Source: a virus. From it: DNA of 32,697 bases. How positions within the stretch are numbered: the stretch's first letter is position 1; every line of letters begins with the position of its first letter. Shown here in pieces: positions 6,215-11,917 of the stretch. Under the pieces are notes generated by a model. The model was not told the origin of the DNA, made no database searches, and was given only the letters and a program-made list of their open reading frames with translations. The position numbers and the translations under genes are program-made. Location: the IMG/VR virus record IMGVR_UViG_3300047552_000971, positions 1-32,697 of that record; one strand, given 5' to 3'.

Positions 6215-6396
6215 TCTTGTTTGTCTAATGCGTCAACAATCCTCAAAAAGCCATCTGGCGTTATTTCGTCTAATTGTAATGCCGTTTCTAATGTTACAGC
6301 AACATCAACAGAATATTTATTAACGGCATCCTTCAGTGAACGACCGTTTGTTGTAACATATTCTGCTAAGTTCTCATATATTTGCTTGTAGTTCAT
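6211..6396 (-). CDS. Hypothetical protein (61 aa)
   Basis: The small acidic protein (MNYKQIYENLAEYVTTNGRS...) is predicted helical throughout and has no cysteines. GAAAGGG lies about 8 bases before ATG 6396. The stop codon is buried in the hairpin at 6162-6214. Not recognised. Confidence 0.5.
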   Translation of the reverse strand: MNYKQIYENLAEYVTTNGRSLKDAVNKYSVDVAVTLETALQLDEITPDGFLRIVDALDKQD

Positions 6397-6420
6397 TTTT
6401 CAGCCCTTTCAGTTAAAGTT

Positions 6421-6699
6421 CTAATTTCTAATAAGATAATATTTATGCCAATTCAATATTATCCCACAAACCTTATTATCTGCCCGCCGGATAATTTTTC
6501 TTACTATTGCAGTCTGATGTTTATTCCAACAATCCTTAAAAGTGTAATCCCAAAAGATACCTAATTCTTTTTTGAAATCATATCTGTCAACTTGTTTATA
6601 CATATTTTCAGCTCCCTGTAAAATTCCCCCACCGATTGCCAGCGGACGCCAATCGGAACTGGCAGGGGCGGCGGAGGAGATGTTTTGTGTTGGTTTCAT
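6421..6699 (-). CDS. Hypothetical protein (92 aa, or 60 aa from internal start)
   Basis: Two starts are credible. ATG 6699 follows the leader AAGGATGCCAGAAC, shared with three neighbouring genes. ATG 6603 follows CAGGGAGCTGAAAAT and lies after a GC-rich hairpin, the arrangement seen at other genes of this operon. The first 32 residues are Ala/Ser/Pro/Gly-rich and unlike the rest, which supports the shorter form beginning MYKQVDRYDFKKELGIFWDY. The body is basic and aromatic (DCWNKHQTAIVRKIIRR). Function unknown. Confidence 0.5.
   Translation of the reverse strand: MKPTQNISSAAPASSDWRPLAIGGGILQGAENMYKQVDRYDFKKELGIFWDYTFKDCWNKHQTAIVRKIIRRADNKVCGIILNWHKYYLIRN
6632..6664 (-). other. Hairpin/pseudoknot inside a gene's 5' region
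   Basis: CCGATTG (6632-6638) pairs with CAATCGG (6650-6656). TGCCAG (6637-6642) pairs with CTGGCA (6659-6664). The two can form alternatively or, shortened by two bases, together as a pseudoknot. It precedes the internal start at 6603 and could control which start is used. Confidence 0.4.
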
Positions 6700-6722
6700 G
6701 TTCTGGCATCCTTTTGTGATTC

Positions 6723-6932
6723 TTATAGCTTCAAATCATCGGCAATAATTAACATTTGTTCAATTTCATCGCCGGTATAGTTTTTATCGTAACAAAACAT
6801 TGTACTCTTGTTATTCCTTGCGGCTATTACTTTACCTTGTAACATCTGGACAAATAAGCATTGACTATTTATGGACGGCTTGCCGTTTGTCCACTTGCGA
6901 AAATATTCTCTTATGAATCGAATGTTAATCAT
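6723..6932 (-). CDS. Hypothetical protein (69 aa)
   Basis: The product begins MINIRFIREYFRKWTNGKPS, a basic helix, followed by a strand-rich central part (MLQGKVIAARNNKSTMFCY) and an acidic C-terminus (DEIEQMLIIADDLKL). ATG 6932 follows the shared leader AAGGATGCCAAAAC. No recognised motif. Confidence 0.5.
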   Translation of the reverse strand: MINIRFIREYFRKWTNGKPSINSQCLFVQMLQGKVIAARNNKSTMFCYDKNYTGDEIEQMLIIADDLKL

Positions 6933-6969
6933 GTTTTGGCATCCTTTACATTAAGTTATTAATTTGTTC

Positions 6970-7018
6970 AAAGCCATTATCACCGCCCAGAAGTTAAGCT
7001 GAGCGGGGGAAGGGCTTT
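6970..7018 (-). other. Intercistronic hairpin
   Basis: AAAGCC (6970-6975) pairs with GGCTTT (7013-7018) around an inner stem CCGCCCAG (6983-6990) / CTGAGCGG (6999-7006). The inner stem's one mismatch on the plus strand becomes a G.U pair on the minus strand. It lies between the 63-aa gene's stop and the leader of the 69-aa gene. Confidence 0.5.
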
Positions 7019-7020
7019 AA

Positions 7021-7212
7021 TTAAATATCTGCGTCCTCAAATTCGATTAAGTCAGCCCGGAACTGTTCGAGCAAAGTCGATTTTTCATAATACACTTTGC
7101 TTACTGCATTGTCAGAATGTCGATGAAGATAATATCCACATTCGTCCGGGGAATATACAAGGTCATAATATTTGCCGCATCTTTCAATTAATTCTATATC
7201 TTGATTTTTCAT
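7021..7212 (-). CDS. Hypothetical protein (63 aa)
   Basis: The acidic product (MKNQDIELIERCGKYYDLV...) has the pattern YYLHRHSDNAVSKVYYEKSTLLEQFR, which resembles small phage proteins with a single alpha/beta unit (strand, strand, helix). ATG 7212 follows AAGGATGCCAAA. No function is known. Confidence 0.55.
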   Translation of the reverse strand: MKNQDIELIERCGKYYDLVYSPDECGYYLHRHSDNAVSKVYYEKSTLLEQFRADLIEFEDADI

Positions 7213-7239
7213 TTTGGCATCCTTAATAAGTGTTAAGTT

Positions 7240-7512
7240 TTAGCTGCCGATACAATCTGCTAACTGTACTGGCGCACCAGTGGAACTATCGTTGTGGATA
7301 TAAGTATAAGTGAAATATTCTTTGCCTGTCCAACTTATATGCGGCTTGTAACACATCTTTGCGAAGTTCTCTGCTTTTTGTAAGCAAAAATCATATTTAG
7401 CATAATTCAATCGTTCATGCTCATGGCCTTCGACTATTACAAAGAATCTTGGCTTGCCTTTCCATAATGATTTACGTACACCATATTCGATTGTTCTGTT
7501 TGTTGTTTCCAT
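7240..7512 (-). CDS. First leftward gene: hypothetical protein (90 aa)
   Basis: I start at ATG 7512 (METTNRT...), which lies 9 bases after AAGGG. The ATG at 7521 directly abuts that site and is unlikely to be used. The product is beta-rich and aromatic (KPRFFVIVEGHEHERL, WTGKEYFTYTYIHND). It is the first gene transcribed leftward from the control region, so it is likely expressed earliest. Not recognised. Confidence 0.55.
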   Translation of the reverse strand: METTNRTIEYGVRKSLWKGKPRFFVIVEGHEHERLNYAKYDFCLQKAENFAKMCYKPHISWTGKEYFTYTYIHNDSSTGAPVQLADCIGS

Positions 7513-7562
7513 TTTTGGCATCCCTTATTAAGTTGTGATTTATTGTTTACTTAACTATGTAA

Positions 7563-7590
7563 ATTCTATCATATATATCGTACATTGCAA
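7563..7590 (-). promoter_or_regulatory. Leftward early promoter
   Basis: Read on the minus strand, TTGCAA (7585-7590) and TAGAAT (7563-7568) are separated by 16 bases, with AT-rich flanks. It points at the leftward operon, and the predicted transcript start is near 7556, about 45 bases before ATG 7512. Confidence 0.5.
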
Positions 7591-7708
7591 GAAAAATCTT
7601 AAGAAAATTATTTTATTTTATGTAAATTGTTATAAACTGCTAAATGACAAGCATTTACAAAGCCAATGTCACGATATATGGACAGATAATTCTTTTAAGA
7701 AAATTATA

Positions 7709-7737
7709 TTGACTATGGTTTTGTGATTGATTATAAT
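7709..7737 (+). promoter_or_regulatory. Rightward sigma-70-type promoter, leaderless gene
   Basis: TTGACT (7709-7714) and TATAAT (7732-7737) are separated by exactly 17 bases. The expected start of transcription (about 7 bases after the -10 box) falls on the ATG at 7744, which has no ribosome site. Confidence 0.75.
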
Positions 7738-7743
7738 ATTTGT

Positions 7744-7902
7744 ATGAAAATAATATGCAGACGATGTAAAATCAAAAAAACACTGAAGCACTTTGGAATC
7801 AACGAAGACCAGCGAACTATTGCCTACAGGTGTAATGAGTGTAAAAACAAGCAATATTCGTATAAAAAGCCAAAAACTGAAATTTTACCAGAAAAATCTT
7901 AA
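7744..7902 (+). CDS. 52-aa zinc-ribbon protein, probably from a leaderless mRNA
   Basis: The product begins MKIICRRCKIKKTLKHFGI and has a second pair in YRCNECKNKQYSYKKPK. The layout CxxC-x-K-x-x-x-x-F...C-x-x-C-K resembles the small zinc-binding module found in phage HNH-type endonucleases and transcription factors (C-x-x-C-x-x-x-K-x-L-x-x-F). The HNH part is absent. The protein is very basic. No ribosome site precedes it, and the promoter places the transcript start at the ATG. It is the first rightward gene and may be an early regulator. Confidence 0.6.
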   Translation: MKIICRRCKIKKTLKHFGINEDQRTIAYRCNECKNKQYSYKKPKTEILPEKS

Positions 7903-8027
7903 AATTTTTATCACCAGAATTGCGCAGGATTGACGACCGGCGGGTGATTGGTATCAAAGTACAGGCCGGAAACGTGCAGGCTTAAAAACGATTTAAGACG
8001 CATTAAAAGAAAAAATGAAAAATGTTC

Positions 8028-8057
8028 TTGACAAAATAGAACTTTTAGTATTATAAT
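8028..8057 (+). promoter_or_regulatory. Second rightward sigma-70-type promoter
   Basis: A perfect TTGACA (8028-8033) and a perfect TATAAT (8052-8057) are separated by 18 bases. The predicted start is near 8064, two bases before ATG 8066. Positions 7903-8027 upstream hold no gene, only a weak CCGGC/GCCGG inverted repeat. Confidence 0.75.
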
Positions 8058-8065
8058 GCTGTACA

Positions 8066-8245
8066 ATGATTAATGGATTAATCGAAAATATGGATATTTA
8101 CCCGACTATTGGAAACAAAGTCGATGATGAGATGATAGAAAATCACCTCAGAGAAATATCGAAAGAGTTAAAACCGTGTGCAGTTTCTGCCGAAAGACAG
8201 GGCTGCACACTTTATTTTAAAAAGCAACAGGTAAATAAGAGATGA
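8066..8245 (+). CDS. 59-aa protein at the head of the rightward operon
   Basis: The product begins MINGLIENMDIYPTIGNKVDDE, is acidic and helical in the middle (MIENHLREISKELK), and ends in a basic strand (CTLYFKKQQVNKR) with two cysteines. There is no Shine-Dalgarno site. The promoter suggests a nearly leaderless transcript. An internal ATG at 8090 is possible. Function unknown. Confidence 0.55.
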   Translation: MINGLIENMDIYPTIGNKVDDEMIENHLREISKELKPCAVSAERQGCTLYFKKQQVNKR

Positions 8246-8430
8246 TTGCTCCAACTTCACGGTTTGTTGACAATGAAACCATACAAGCTGATAGACAGGT
8301 TTGTATGGGAGCGCAGTTTAATGAAATAGCGGATAAGCATAACACGGCTGCCTATGCGAAATATCCGTTTGTCTATGCGTATGAAACTTCTGAAGCGACG
8401 GCGACGACGGTATCGTCAATTAATCTCTAA
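8242..8430 (+). CDS. 62-aa protein of unknown function
   Basis: The gene overlaps the previous stop by 4 bases (ATGA) with AAGAG just upstream. The product begins MIAPTSRFVDNETIQADRQ. Its N-terminus recalls short phage structural proteins with an (A/P)-T-S-R-(Y/F) opening, but the rest (YAKYPFVYAYETSEATATT) gives no family. Positions 8431-8579 downstream contain no convincing gene, only an inverted repeat TTACAGT/ACTGTAA (8486-8504). Confidence 0.5.
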   Translation: MIAPTSRFVDNETIQADRQVCMGAQFNEIADKHNTAAYAKYPFVYAYETSEATATTVSSINL

Positions 8431-8579
8431 TGCAAACCTGTGATAATAGGTAGTTATTTTCTCTTAACTATGACTTTGTAGATAATTACAGTTAATGACT
8501 GTAAAAAACCGCTATTGCTTTTCGCTCTGGCTCTGCCGGTATCGCCGTAAAAGCTGTTAGTTACAAAGCTGATAGATTT

Positions 8580-8744
8580 ATGAGTACAGACAAAACATAT
8601 AAACACTGTCCAAGGTGTAAATGTCCTGTAAAACGGGATACAGAATATTGTGTTTGTGGTTATAAGTTCAGCAGTCCAGTTGATATGTTCAAGCATACAA
8701 AGCCAACAGATACAGACCTAAAGACTATATTCGGGATTAAATAA
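8580..8744 (+). CDS. 54-aa protein with N-terminal zinc ribbon
   Basis: The product begins MSTDKTYKHCPRCKCPVKRD and continues EYCVCGYKF, giving a CPxC...CxCG ribbon typical of small metal-binding proteins, then a short helical tail (SPVDMFKHTKPTDTDLKTIFG). The gene has no clear ribosome site, but the frame is intact and the next gene follows with one base between. Function unknown. Confidence 0.55.
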   Translation: MSTDKTYKHCPRCKCPVKRDTEYCVCGYKFSSPVDMFKHTKPTDTDLKTIFGIK

Positions 8745-8745
8745 T

Positions 8746-8844
8746 ATGACTCCAGCAGAACAAGTATTATTAATGATGTTGTTACTGAATAAAATGCCTA
8801 AAGGCGAACAAAAAGCGGAAAGTAAAGCTAAAAATGCGGATTAA
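8746..8844 (+). CDS. 32-aa amphipathic peptide
   Basis: The frame starts one base after the preceding stop. The peptide begins MTPAEQVLLMMLLLNKMPKG and then becomes charged (EQKAESKAKNAD): a hydrophobic N-terminal helix with a polar tail. The tight junction supports it, but its short length and weak ribosome site keep confidence low. Positions 8845-8956 downstream are an A/C-rich stretch without a gene. Confidence 0.35.
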   Translation: MTPAEQVLLMMLLLNKMPKGEQKAESKAKNAD

Positions 8845-8956
8845 TACATTAAGAGTAGCTAATAACAACAAAAACTACACAAAAGCCTACAAACTACAAT
8901 ATACAACTACTATAACCCGCAGCTTATATCTCTATAAGATAATCTAATAGACTAAA

Positions 8957-9013
8957 ATGAGCAAAAATAGCGAAAATAAGGTGGAAATGAAGGAAAGTAT
9001 AAGTAATGTTTAA
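8957..9013 (+). CDS. Possible 18-aa peptide upstream of the iteron gene
   Basis: A short frame (MSKNSENKVEMKESISNV) overlaps the start of the next gene by 8 bases and contains that gene's AAGGAAAG ribosome site. It may be a coupling leader or a chance frame. Confidence 0.2.
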   Translation: MSKNSENKVEMKESISNV

Positions 9014-9371
9014 GGATAAAGCAGCACAGCAGGCAGCAAACAGGGCAGCGCAGGCCAAGTTTAAGGCCAAACAGGGTATTACCAAGCAGCAGGGTATTAC
9101 CCAAAAGGTATTACCTAAACAGGGTATTACCGATGCAAAAGTAATACCCGATAGTAATACCCAGGTAATACCCGCAACAGGCTCTACAACCAATCCTAAC
9201 TTGCCGGCTAACTATGGCCTGGCCGATTGTCAGTGCCGGCACTGCTGTAATAACAGGCGAGCCGGCAGCAAGCATATCATTAACCATGCAGCCTACAAGC
9301 CAGCAGCAGAGCTATTGCCCAACGAGCTTAACCGTGTGAGCTTACCTGGTGATGTTGATTATGCCCTGTGA
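9006..9371 (+). CDS. Conserved phage protein (CxCxxC, NRVSLPGD motif) carrying the iteron array
   Basis: The 121-aa protein has an Ala/Gln/Lys-rich helix (residues 1-22), a low-complexity middle made of QGIT and VIP units (23-58), and a conserved C-terminal part with LADCQCRHCCNNRRAGSKHIINHAAYKPAAEL and NRVSLPGDVDYAL. I recognise the C-terminal part (D-C-x-C-x-H-C...I-N-H...Y-K-P-A-x-E-L...N-R-V-S-L-P-G-D) from small proteins just upstream of terminase genes in environmental phages. No small terminase is otherwise visible, so a packaging role is possible. The low-complexity middle is explained by the DNA repeats beneath it, not by protein needs. Confidence 0.65.
   Translation: MFKDKAAQQAANRAAQAKFKAKQGITKQQGITQKVLPKQGITDAKVIPDSNTQVIPATGSTTNPNLPANYGLADCQCRHCCNNRRAGSKHIINHAAYKPAAELLPNELNRVSLPGDVDYAL
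9074..9173 (+). repeat. Array of seven palindromic GGTATTACC iterons
   Basis: Four copies of (G)GGTATTACC (9074-9083, 9092-9102, 9107-9115, 9122-9131) are followed by three copies in the opposite orientation, [AG]GTAATACCC (9140-9149, 9153-9162, 9164-9173). Each 9-mer is an odd palindrome. Centre-to-centre spacing is 11-18 bases. The copies fall in two codon registers (GIT or SNT against VLP/VIP), so the DNA sequence seems to be what is conserved. Candidate terminase-binding/pac site or replication origin. Confidence 0.75.
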
Positions 9372-9375
9372 TTTT

Positions 9376-9456
9376 ATGTCAAAACCAAAAGCATGCTTAT
9401 TCCTGGAGGCAGGGGGTGGGGAGGGGTTAGACAAGGCCGAAATGATACATATATGA
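9376..9456 (+). CDS. Doubtful 26-aa frame over a G-rich patch
   Basis: A frame starting ATG 9376 (MSKPKACLFLEAGGGEGLDK...) fills part of the gap before the terminase but has no ribosome site. It includes a strikingly G-rich stretch at 9405-9426 with runs of 5, 4 and 4 G. The frame is probably incidental; the G-rich patch is real. Confidence 0.15.
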   Translation: MSKPKACLFLEAGGGEGLDKAEMIHI

Positions 9457-9465
9457 TGATTTTTC

Positions 9466-9480
9466 CATACTCCGAGTATG
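9466..9480 (+). promoter_or_regulatory. Palindromic operator-like site before the terminase
   Basis: CATACTC-C-GAGTATG is a perfect 7-1-7 palindrome ending 14 bases before the terminase ATG, next to its AAGGG ribosome site. It is too tight for an RNA hairpin, so a protein-binding site is more likely. Confidence 0.4.
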
Positions 9481-9494
9481 ATTGAAGGGTGCAG

Positions 9495-11357
9495 ATGAGT
9501 GAATTATCAGCTACAAGTAGGCGAAGGAAGTACTGTGTGGTCTGTAGCGGCAGTACTCACAGTAAGAACGGGTTGTGCAGGGATTGCTGGTATTTACTCA
9601 GAAGGTTAGAGGTTAAGGAGTTAGAGGAGTTCTGGAAGTATTCATTAGACAGGCAGAAGGAGATGATGGCTAAGTGGAAGCTGTCGAGGAAGCCTGGTGA
9701 GAAGAAGAAGAGAAGTGGCGGATTATCGAGCGACCCTGAAAAGCGTGCGAAGCAGTTAGCAAATTTATATCACCGCAGTACAAGTGCATTGGACAGTCAT
9801 TTGCCGATGGCGGTACAGAAGATAGCCAATGAGATGACAATAATAGAGTTTGCCGAGGCACATTTGGGGGTTGATTTTAGCAGGAGGCCTGCCCAGGAGG
9901 TTGTTTTAAGATGTATGTACGGTATGCCTTTGAGCAGCGAGACTGATGAGAAGATAATCAAGGCATATTCTGGGATTAAGAGGTATGGTCATCTAAAGAG
10001 TCAGATGGATATTTACAGGGAGATTACCGGCAATCAGGTGGAGTTTGAGGCGGGTATTGAGAAGGTAGAGGGTATTTGGGTAGTAGGTGCGAGGGGCGGC
10101 AAGAGTTTTATGACTTCTATTATAGCTTTGTATGAGGCTACGAGAGTTAAGTGGAAGAAATATCTTTCGGATGGTGAGACCGGCTATGCTGCGATTACAG
10201 CTACACGTCAGAAGCAGGCTGAGGACATTATACAGAAGGCCTGTGTAAGGATGCTGGAGGGCAGTAAGTTGAAGTCTATGATAGTTGATGCCATATCGTG
10301 TACTTTGAGACTTTCCAATGGAATGACGATTTCGAGTTTTCCGTGTAATAGTACGGCGGCGAGGGGTCTGCCGATTTTCATGCTTATTTTTGACGAGATA
10401 GCTTTTTACCGTTTGGAAGGCCCGAAGGCTGATGAGCAAATCTTTTCGGCTTTAAGGCCGAGAATGGCGCAGTTTCCAGGCGCTAAGTGCATTTTGATTT
10501 CTACTCCTGCTTCTGAGCAGGGTTTGTTCTGGGACTATTTTAACGAGGGTAAGCGTGTTTCCGGCAGACTTACTATAGAGGCTGATACCCAGTTAATGAA
10601 TCCTACGATAGAAAGTGCTTTCATAGAGAAGGAGTACAGGAGAGACGTTGATAATGCCAGGCGTGAGTTTGGTGCAAAGTTTGCCAAGCAGGTAAGTTCT
10701 TTCTTTCCAACTGATAAGGTCGAAAATTGTCTGGTTTTAGCTGGTGATTTGCCTTACGATGTCAAGTATCAGTACGCCGCCGGTATCGACCAGTCAGGTC
10801 TTTCCGGCAGGGACAGGTTCGCTTTCGCCATCGCTCACGGTGTACCAGGCATAGCAGGTGAAGTAAATCTCAGTTCCCGCAAGGTGGTTGACGTTTTGAG
10901 AAGCTGGGATACTACTGACGGCGATGAAATCCTTCACGATATAGGTTCTTTGACTGGTATGTACGGTATAAGGCACGTAATGATAGACAGGTACGCCTCC
11001 GGATGGGTAAGGGCTTCATTAGAGAAATTGGGTCTTGAAGTAGAGATAAGTCCTTCAATGACAGATATTTATACTAATATGAAGTCTCTGATGATAGCCG
11101 GTAAGCTGGAGTTACCAGACCATAGCGGCCTCAAGCAGGGTTTATTTCGGACTGCGGGTTATTTTTCGAAGGCCAACAATCTTACGATAGCTCACGAGAG
11201 GAGTTCTCAGGGACACGGGGACGAGGCTGACGCTGTAGGCAGGGCTATCTATGCAACTTCTCAGTTAATAGAGTTCAGTACGGACGATTCTCCCGATGCA
11301 GACGAGAAAGACAGAACGGAGAACGAATATACGACAAATATAGCTTTTGCAAGATAA
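9495..11357 (+). CDS. terL: Terminase large subunit with N-terminal zinc ribbon
   Basis: The 620-aa packaging motor starts at ATG 9495 (AAGGG five bases upstream; a GTG at 9489 has no spacing). Residues 14-31 form a CVVC...CRDC zinc ribbon, an unusual addition. The ATPase shows Walker A GARGGKS (about residue 198), Walker B LIFDE (about 297) and the coupling motif ILISTP (about 335). The nuclease domain shows the acidic triad in AAGIDQS (about 430), VMIDRY (about 497) and GHGDEADA (about 575), the RNase-H-like headful or cos nuclease. A basic linker (KPGEKKKR) follows the ribbon. No separate small subunit is recognised, so the ribbon or the upstream CxCxxC protein may recognise DNA. It packs DNA into the prohead through the portal. 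Confidence 0.95.
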   Translation: MSELSATSRRRKYCVVCSGSTHSKNGLCRDCWYLLRRLEVKELEEFWKYSLDRQKEMMAKWKLSRKPGEKKKRSGGLSSDPEKRAKQLANLYHRSTSALDSHLPMAVQKIANEMTIIEFAEAHLGVDFSRRPAQEVVLRCMYGMPLSSETDEKIIKAYSGIKRYGHLKSQMDIYREITGNQVEFEAGIEKVEGIWVVGARGGKSFMTSIIALYEATRVKWKKYLSDGETGYAAITATRQKQAEDIIQKACVRMLEGSKLKSMIVDAISCTLRLSNGMTISSFPCNSTAARGLPIFMLIFDEIAFYRLEGPKADEQIFSALRPRMAQFPGAKCILISTPASEQGLFWDYFNEGKRVSGRLTIEADTQLMNPTIESAFIEKEYRRDVDNARREFGAKFAKQVSSFFPTDKVENCLVLAGDLPYDVKYQYAAGIDQSGLSGRDRFAFAIAHGVPGIAGEVNLSSRKVVDVLRSWDTTDGDEILHDIGSLTGMYGIRHVMIDRYASGWVRASLEKLGLEVEISPSMTDIYTNMKSLMIAGKLELPDHSGLKQGLFRTAGYFSKANNLTIAHERSSQGHGDEADAVGRAIYATSQLIEFSTDDSPDADEKDRTENEYTTNIAFAR

Positions 11358-11362
11358 TTTTC

Positions 11363-11411
11363 TTGACAAACTATAAGTAAATGCTAATAGTAATATAAGT
11401 AATTACTTATA
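11363..11411 (+). promoter_or_regulatory. Promoter with an 18-bp palindromic operator
   Basis: TTGACA (11363-11368) and a weak -10 box AATAGT (11386-11391) have a 17-base spacer. TATAAGTAATTACTTATA (11394-11411) is a perfect 18-bp palindrome over the expected transcript start. One half-site, TATAAGTAA (11372-11380), also lies in the spacer, 22 bases earlier. The layout is that of a repressed promoter serving the portal-capsid genes. Confidence 0.55.
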
Positions 11412-11426
11412 AAGGGATACAGAAAT

Positions 11427-11624
11427 ATGAGTTCATTATTTTCAACGCCGAAGATTTCAGCACCTCCTATAATGACTCCTTTGCCGAAAGAGATTTCGCA
11501 GAAGCAGGTACAGGCTGGTCAGGATGATATGCGCAAGCGTTTAATGTCTATGATGGGCAGGAGTCAGACGGTTCTTACCGGCCCGTTTGGTGCGATGAAC
11601 AGGAAAACAGTTTTAGGTGCATAG
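11427..11624 (+). CDS. Small podovirus protein between terminase and portal (65 aa)
   Basis: The product begins MSSLFSTPKISAPPIMTPLP and ends RSQTVLTGPFGAMNRKTVLGA. The pattern R-x-x-T-V/I-L-T-G-P/G...K-T-x-L-G is common in small proteins encoded between terminase and portal in podoviruses and is often followed directly by the connector gene. It is probably a minor head or tail component. AAAGGG lies about 12 bases before the ATG at 11427. Confidence 0.65.
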   Translation: MSSLFSTPKISAPPIMTPLPKEISQKQVQAGQDDMRKRLMSMMGRSQTVLTGPFGAMNRKTVLGA

Positions 11625-11627
11625 GTA

Positions 11628-11789
11628 ATGGAAACTATAACCTGCGATAAATGTCGTAATGAAATAGAAGTACCAGAGGAGGAACAATTTGGTGGAGATT
11701 TTGTCTGTCCTTTTTGCGGGTGTAAATATGATGTAAGTTTCGACACAAATTATGGAATGTCGATTGAATGTTTGGGTTTGCCTAAATAA
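11628..11789 (+). CDS. 53-aa zinc-ribbon protein
   Basis: The frame starts three bases after the preceding stop. The product begins METITCDKCRNEIEVPEEEQ and continues FVCPFCGCKYDVSF, a rubredoxin-like CxxC...CPxCG ribbon, then GMSIECLGLPK. No ribosome site is clear, so translation is probably coupled. Function unknown. Confidence 0.55.
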   Translation: METITCDKCRNEIEVPEEEQFGGDFVCPFCGCKYDVSFDTNYGMSIECLGLPK

Positions 11790-11805
11790 AACTAAATAAC
11801 ATGGG

Positions 11806-11893
11806 GTTCTGTTCGATACCGGCCAGTAGAGAACGGACGCAAGAATAACTAAAGGCAGTTATAGTGCTATAACCACTACGACTGCCTTTTTTT
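11806..11893 (+). terminator. Structured leader ending in an intrinsic terminator, upstream of the portal gene
   Basis: AAAGGCAGT (11851-11859) pairs with ACTGCCTTT (11881-11889), followed by a run of seven T (11887-11893). An inner TATAG/CTATA hairpin sits in the loop. Upstream, GTTCT (11806-11810) can pair with AGAAC (11830-11834). The portal gene starts 24 bases after the T-run, so this may set the amount of transcript entering the head genes. The stretch ACGGACG...AAAGGCAG resembles the leader before the capsid gene. Confidence 0.65.
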
Positions 11894-11917
11894 ATTGCCC
11901 TGAAAAGGATTATTATA

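Noticed and set aside
8486-8504. Terminator between the 62-aa and 54-aa genes
   Set aside because: The 7-bp hairpin TTACAGT/ACTGTAA is real, but on the plus strand it is followed by A, not T, and on the minus strand the T-run is on the wrong side.
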